NCBI RefSeq assembly: GCF_003856975.1 | Contig: NZ_CP033107.1 | Location: 3,906,001-3,970,000 of the forward strand | DNA: 64,000 nucleotides | Direction of reading: 5' to 3' | Source: Plantibacter sp. PA-3-X8 | Lineage (GTDB): Bacteria; Actinomycetota; Actinomycetes; Actinomycetales; Microbacteriaceae | Part shown: positions 63,061 through 64,000 of the stretch, one piece after another | Layout of the letters: the number at the start of each line of letters is the position of its first letter | Numbering within the stretch: position 1 is the stretch's first letter | Position numbers and translations under genes: made by a program | The notes under the pieces: model-generated | Database searches by the model: none | What the model saw: only the letters and a program-made list of their open reading frames with translations | What the model was told of the DNA's origin: nothing

Positions 63061-64000
63061 TTACTGTAGAGCAAATTCACAGTTAATGGACGCCTGTTGT
63101 GTTTCAGAGAGATGAACTTTCGGCGTGGCCACGACTTCCGGGGTTCCCGATGCGTCATACGCCGTCACACCGAGGTCGACGGTCGTGCTCTCGCCAGGCG
63201 CGAGTTCGATCGCGAACTGCGTGATCGGGAACTCACCGTCGCTCGCCGGCTGCGATGGGAGCACTGCCCCATCGCGCTCGACGCCGCCCGGCATGGACCC
63301 GGGGGGCGCATAGACGATCACCCGGAACCGGAAGCTGCCCTTGGGTACGCCGTACTGGCCTTGGCCGGTGATGTAGTCGTTGAGCGTCGTCGCCGCGTCA
63401 GCAGGTGCAGTGTTCGTCAGGGTCAATCGCAGGCCGAGGAGTCTTCCGTCGGGGCCGCACTGCGCCGTCCCGACAGCCGCCTGCACGTCGAGGTAGTAGC
63501 CCATCTTGCTGCCGGTGGCGTCGTTGATGTACACGCCGAACGCGTTGGGCGCCTGGGCCGCGGTCGGCAGCAGGTCTGTCAGCGTCGTCCCGTCCAGCAG
63601 GGCCTGTTCCGTCTCGGCCGCATTCCAGATCAACACCCGTCGTTCCGAACCGGCTTTCGCAAGCGCACCGATGAACGCGGTCGGGTCGAAGTTCCCGGAG
63701 GCGATCCGGTCGAAGACCGCACCCGACGCCGCAGCGAAGAACGCGTCCTGATCGGGACCGGCCGGGTACCGGATGTACACCTCGTTGAGCAATAGGGCGG
63801 CCGCGTTCGCCGAGGTCAGCTCGTCGCCGGTCGCGAGCGGGATCGGGCCGGTCGCGTCGAGCAGGTAGCCGAGGGCGACCGGATCGATGCTGAGCACACC
63901 GTCGACCCGGGTTCCGAATCGCTCGAGCCACATCTCGGAGGCCAGCTGGGCCGATTCCTGGAACCGGGGCGTCAGCGTGACGTTCTGCAACCATCGACCG
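63061..64000 (-). CDS. DUF4012-family protein (N-terminus outside window)
   Basis: The last 313 residues of a larger protein; the frame is open to the right edge (GRWLQNVTLTPRF), so the TTG/ATG near the edge is not the start. ERFGTRVDGVLSIDPVALGYLLDATGPI, YINDATGSKMGYYLDV and LTLTNTAP are characteristic of DUF4012, a family of actinomycete membrane-linked extracellular proteins of unknown function, often near polysaccharide or wall genes. The sequence just past its stop (62919-63060) is relatively AT-rich and contains no gene. Confidence 0.85.
   Translation of the reverse strand, partial: GRWLQNVTLTPRFQESAQLASEMWLERFGTRVDGVLSIDPVALGYLLDATGPIPLATGDELTSANAAALLLNEVYIRYPAGPDQDAFFAAASGAVFDRIASGNFDPTAFIGALAKAGSERRVLIWNAAETEQALLDGTTLTDLLPTAAQAPNAFGVYINDATGSKMGYYLDVQAAVGTAQCGPDGRLLGLRLTLTNTAPADAATTLNDYITGQGQYGVPKGSFRFRVIVYAPPGSMPGGVERDGAVLPSQPASDGEFPITQFAIELAPGESTTVDLGVTAYDASGTPEVVATPKVHLSETQQASINCEFALQ

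Overview
The window is GC-rich, gene-dense DNA from an actinomycete, most likely a member of the Microbacteriaceae (Plantibacter- or Curtobacterium-like; this is an inference from gene content and style, not a database match). Support comes from GTG starts, leaderless TANNNT-N6-ATG/GTG genes, the dnaX-recR / lysC-asd neighbourhood, LAxTG/LPxTG wall proteins, and many copies of a short CTTCGACAGGCTCAGGGA-type palindromic repeat. I see no rRNA, tRNA, CRISPR array, insertion sequence or phage.

Layout. 1-10,090 is housekeeping: thymidine kinase (cut by the left edge), malate:quinone oxidoreductase, an SGNH hydrolase, asd and lysC, a GNAT protein, a 132-bp tandem repeat, recR and dnaX. 10,218-13,606 holds five overlapping genes: a WXG100-like protein, a type VII-type export-signal protein with membrane helices, and three unrecognised partners. 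13,672-28,589 looks like a type II (arabino)galactan utilisation locus: an RCC1-GH43 fusion, a GH35 beta-galactosidase, a CUT1 ABC transporter, a LacI regulator and a large wall-anchored GH30 enzyme. Matching ATGTTsACGTsAACAT operators sit on both sides of the LacI gene. 28,962-33,322 is a fructose PTS operon (fruR-fruK-fruA-ptsH). 33,642-37,164 holds a phytoene-desaturase-like oxidoreductase and a DUF5819-HTTM gene pair.

37,281-52,361 appears to be a surface-matrix module. It has a 2,768-residue LPSTG-anchored adhesin with 20 Ig-like repeats and an Asp-Ala stalk. Next comes a large ATPase-LuxR regulator behind a 23-codon leader, then an operon of three SipW-type exported proteins around a SipW-like signal peptidase that carries its own extra secreted, LPRTG-ended half. 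52,375-60,443 is a second LacI-controlled sugar locus: two permeases, two tandem paralogous binding proteins and a GH2 glycosidase. 60,595-64,000 holds a CPBP protease, membrane and wall proteins, a 59-residue acidic protein and a partial DUF4012 gene.

The repeat family is found in nearly every operon gap in the carbohydrate regions, often with local tandem expansions of 18-61 bp. It has also entered two coding regions in frame (dnaX and the DUF5819 gene). Neither ABC operon has its own ATPase, so a shared one elsewhere is implied.
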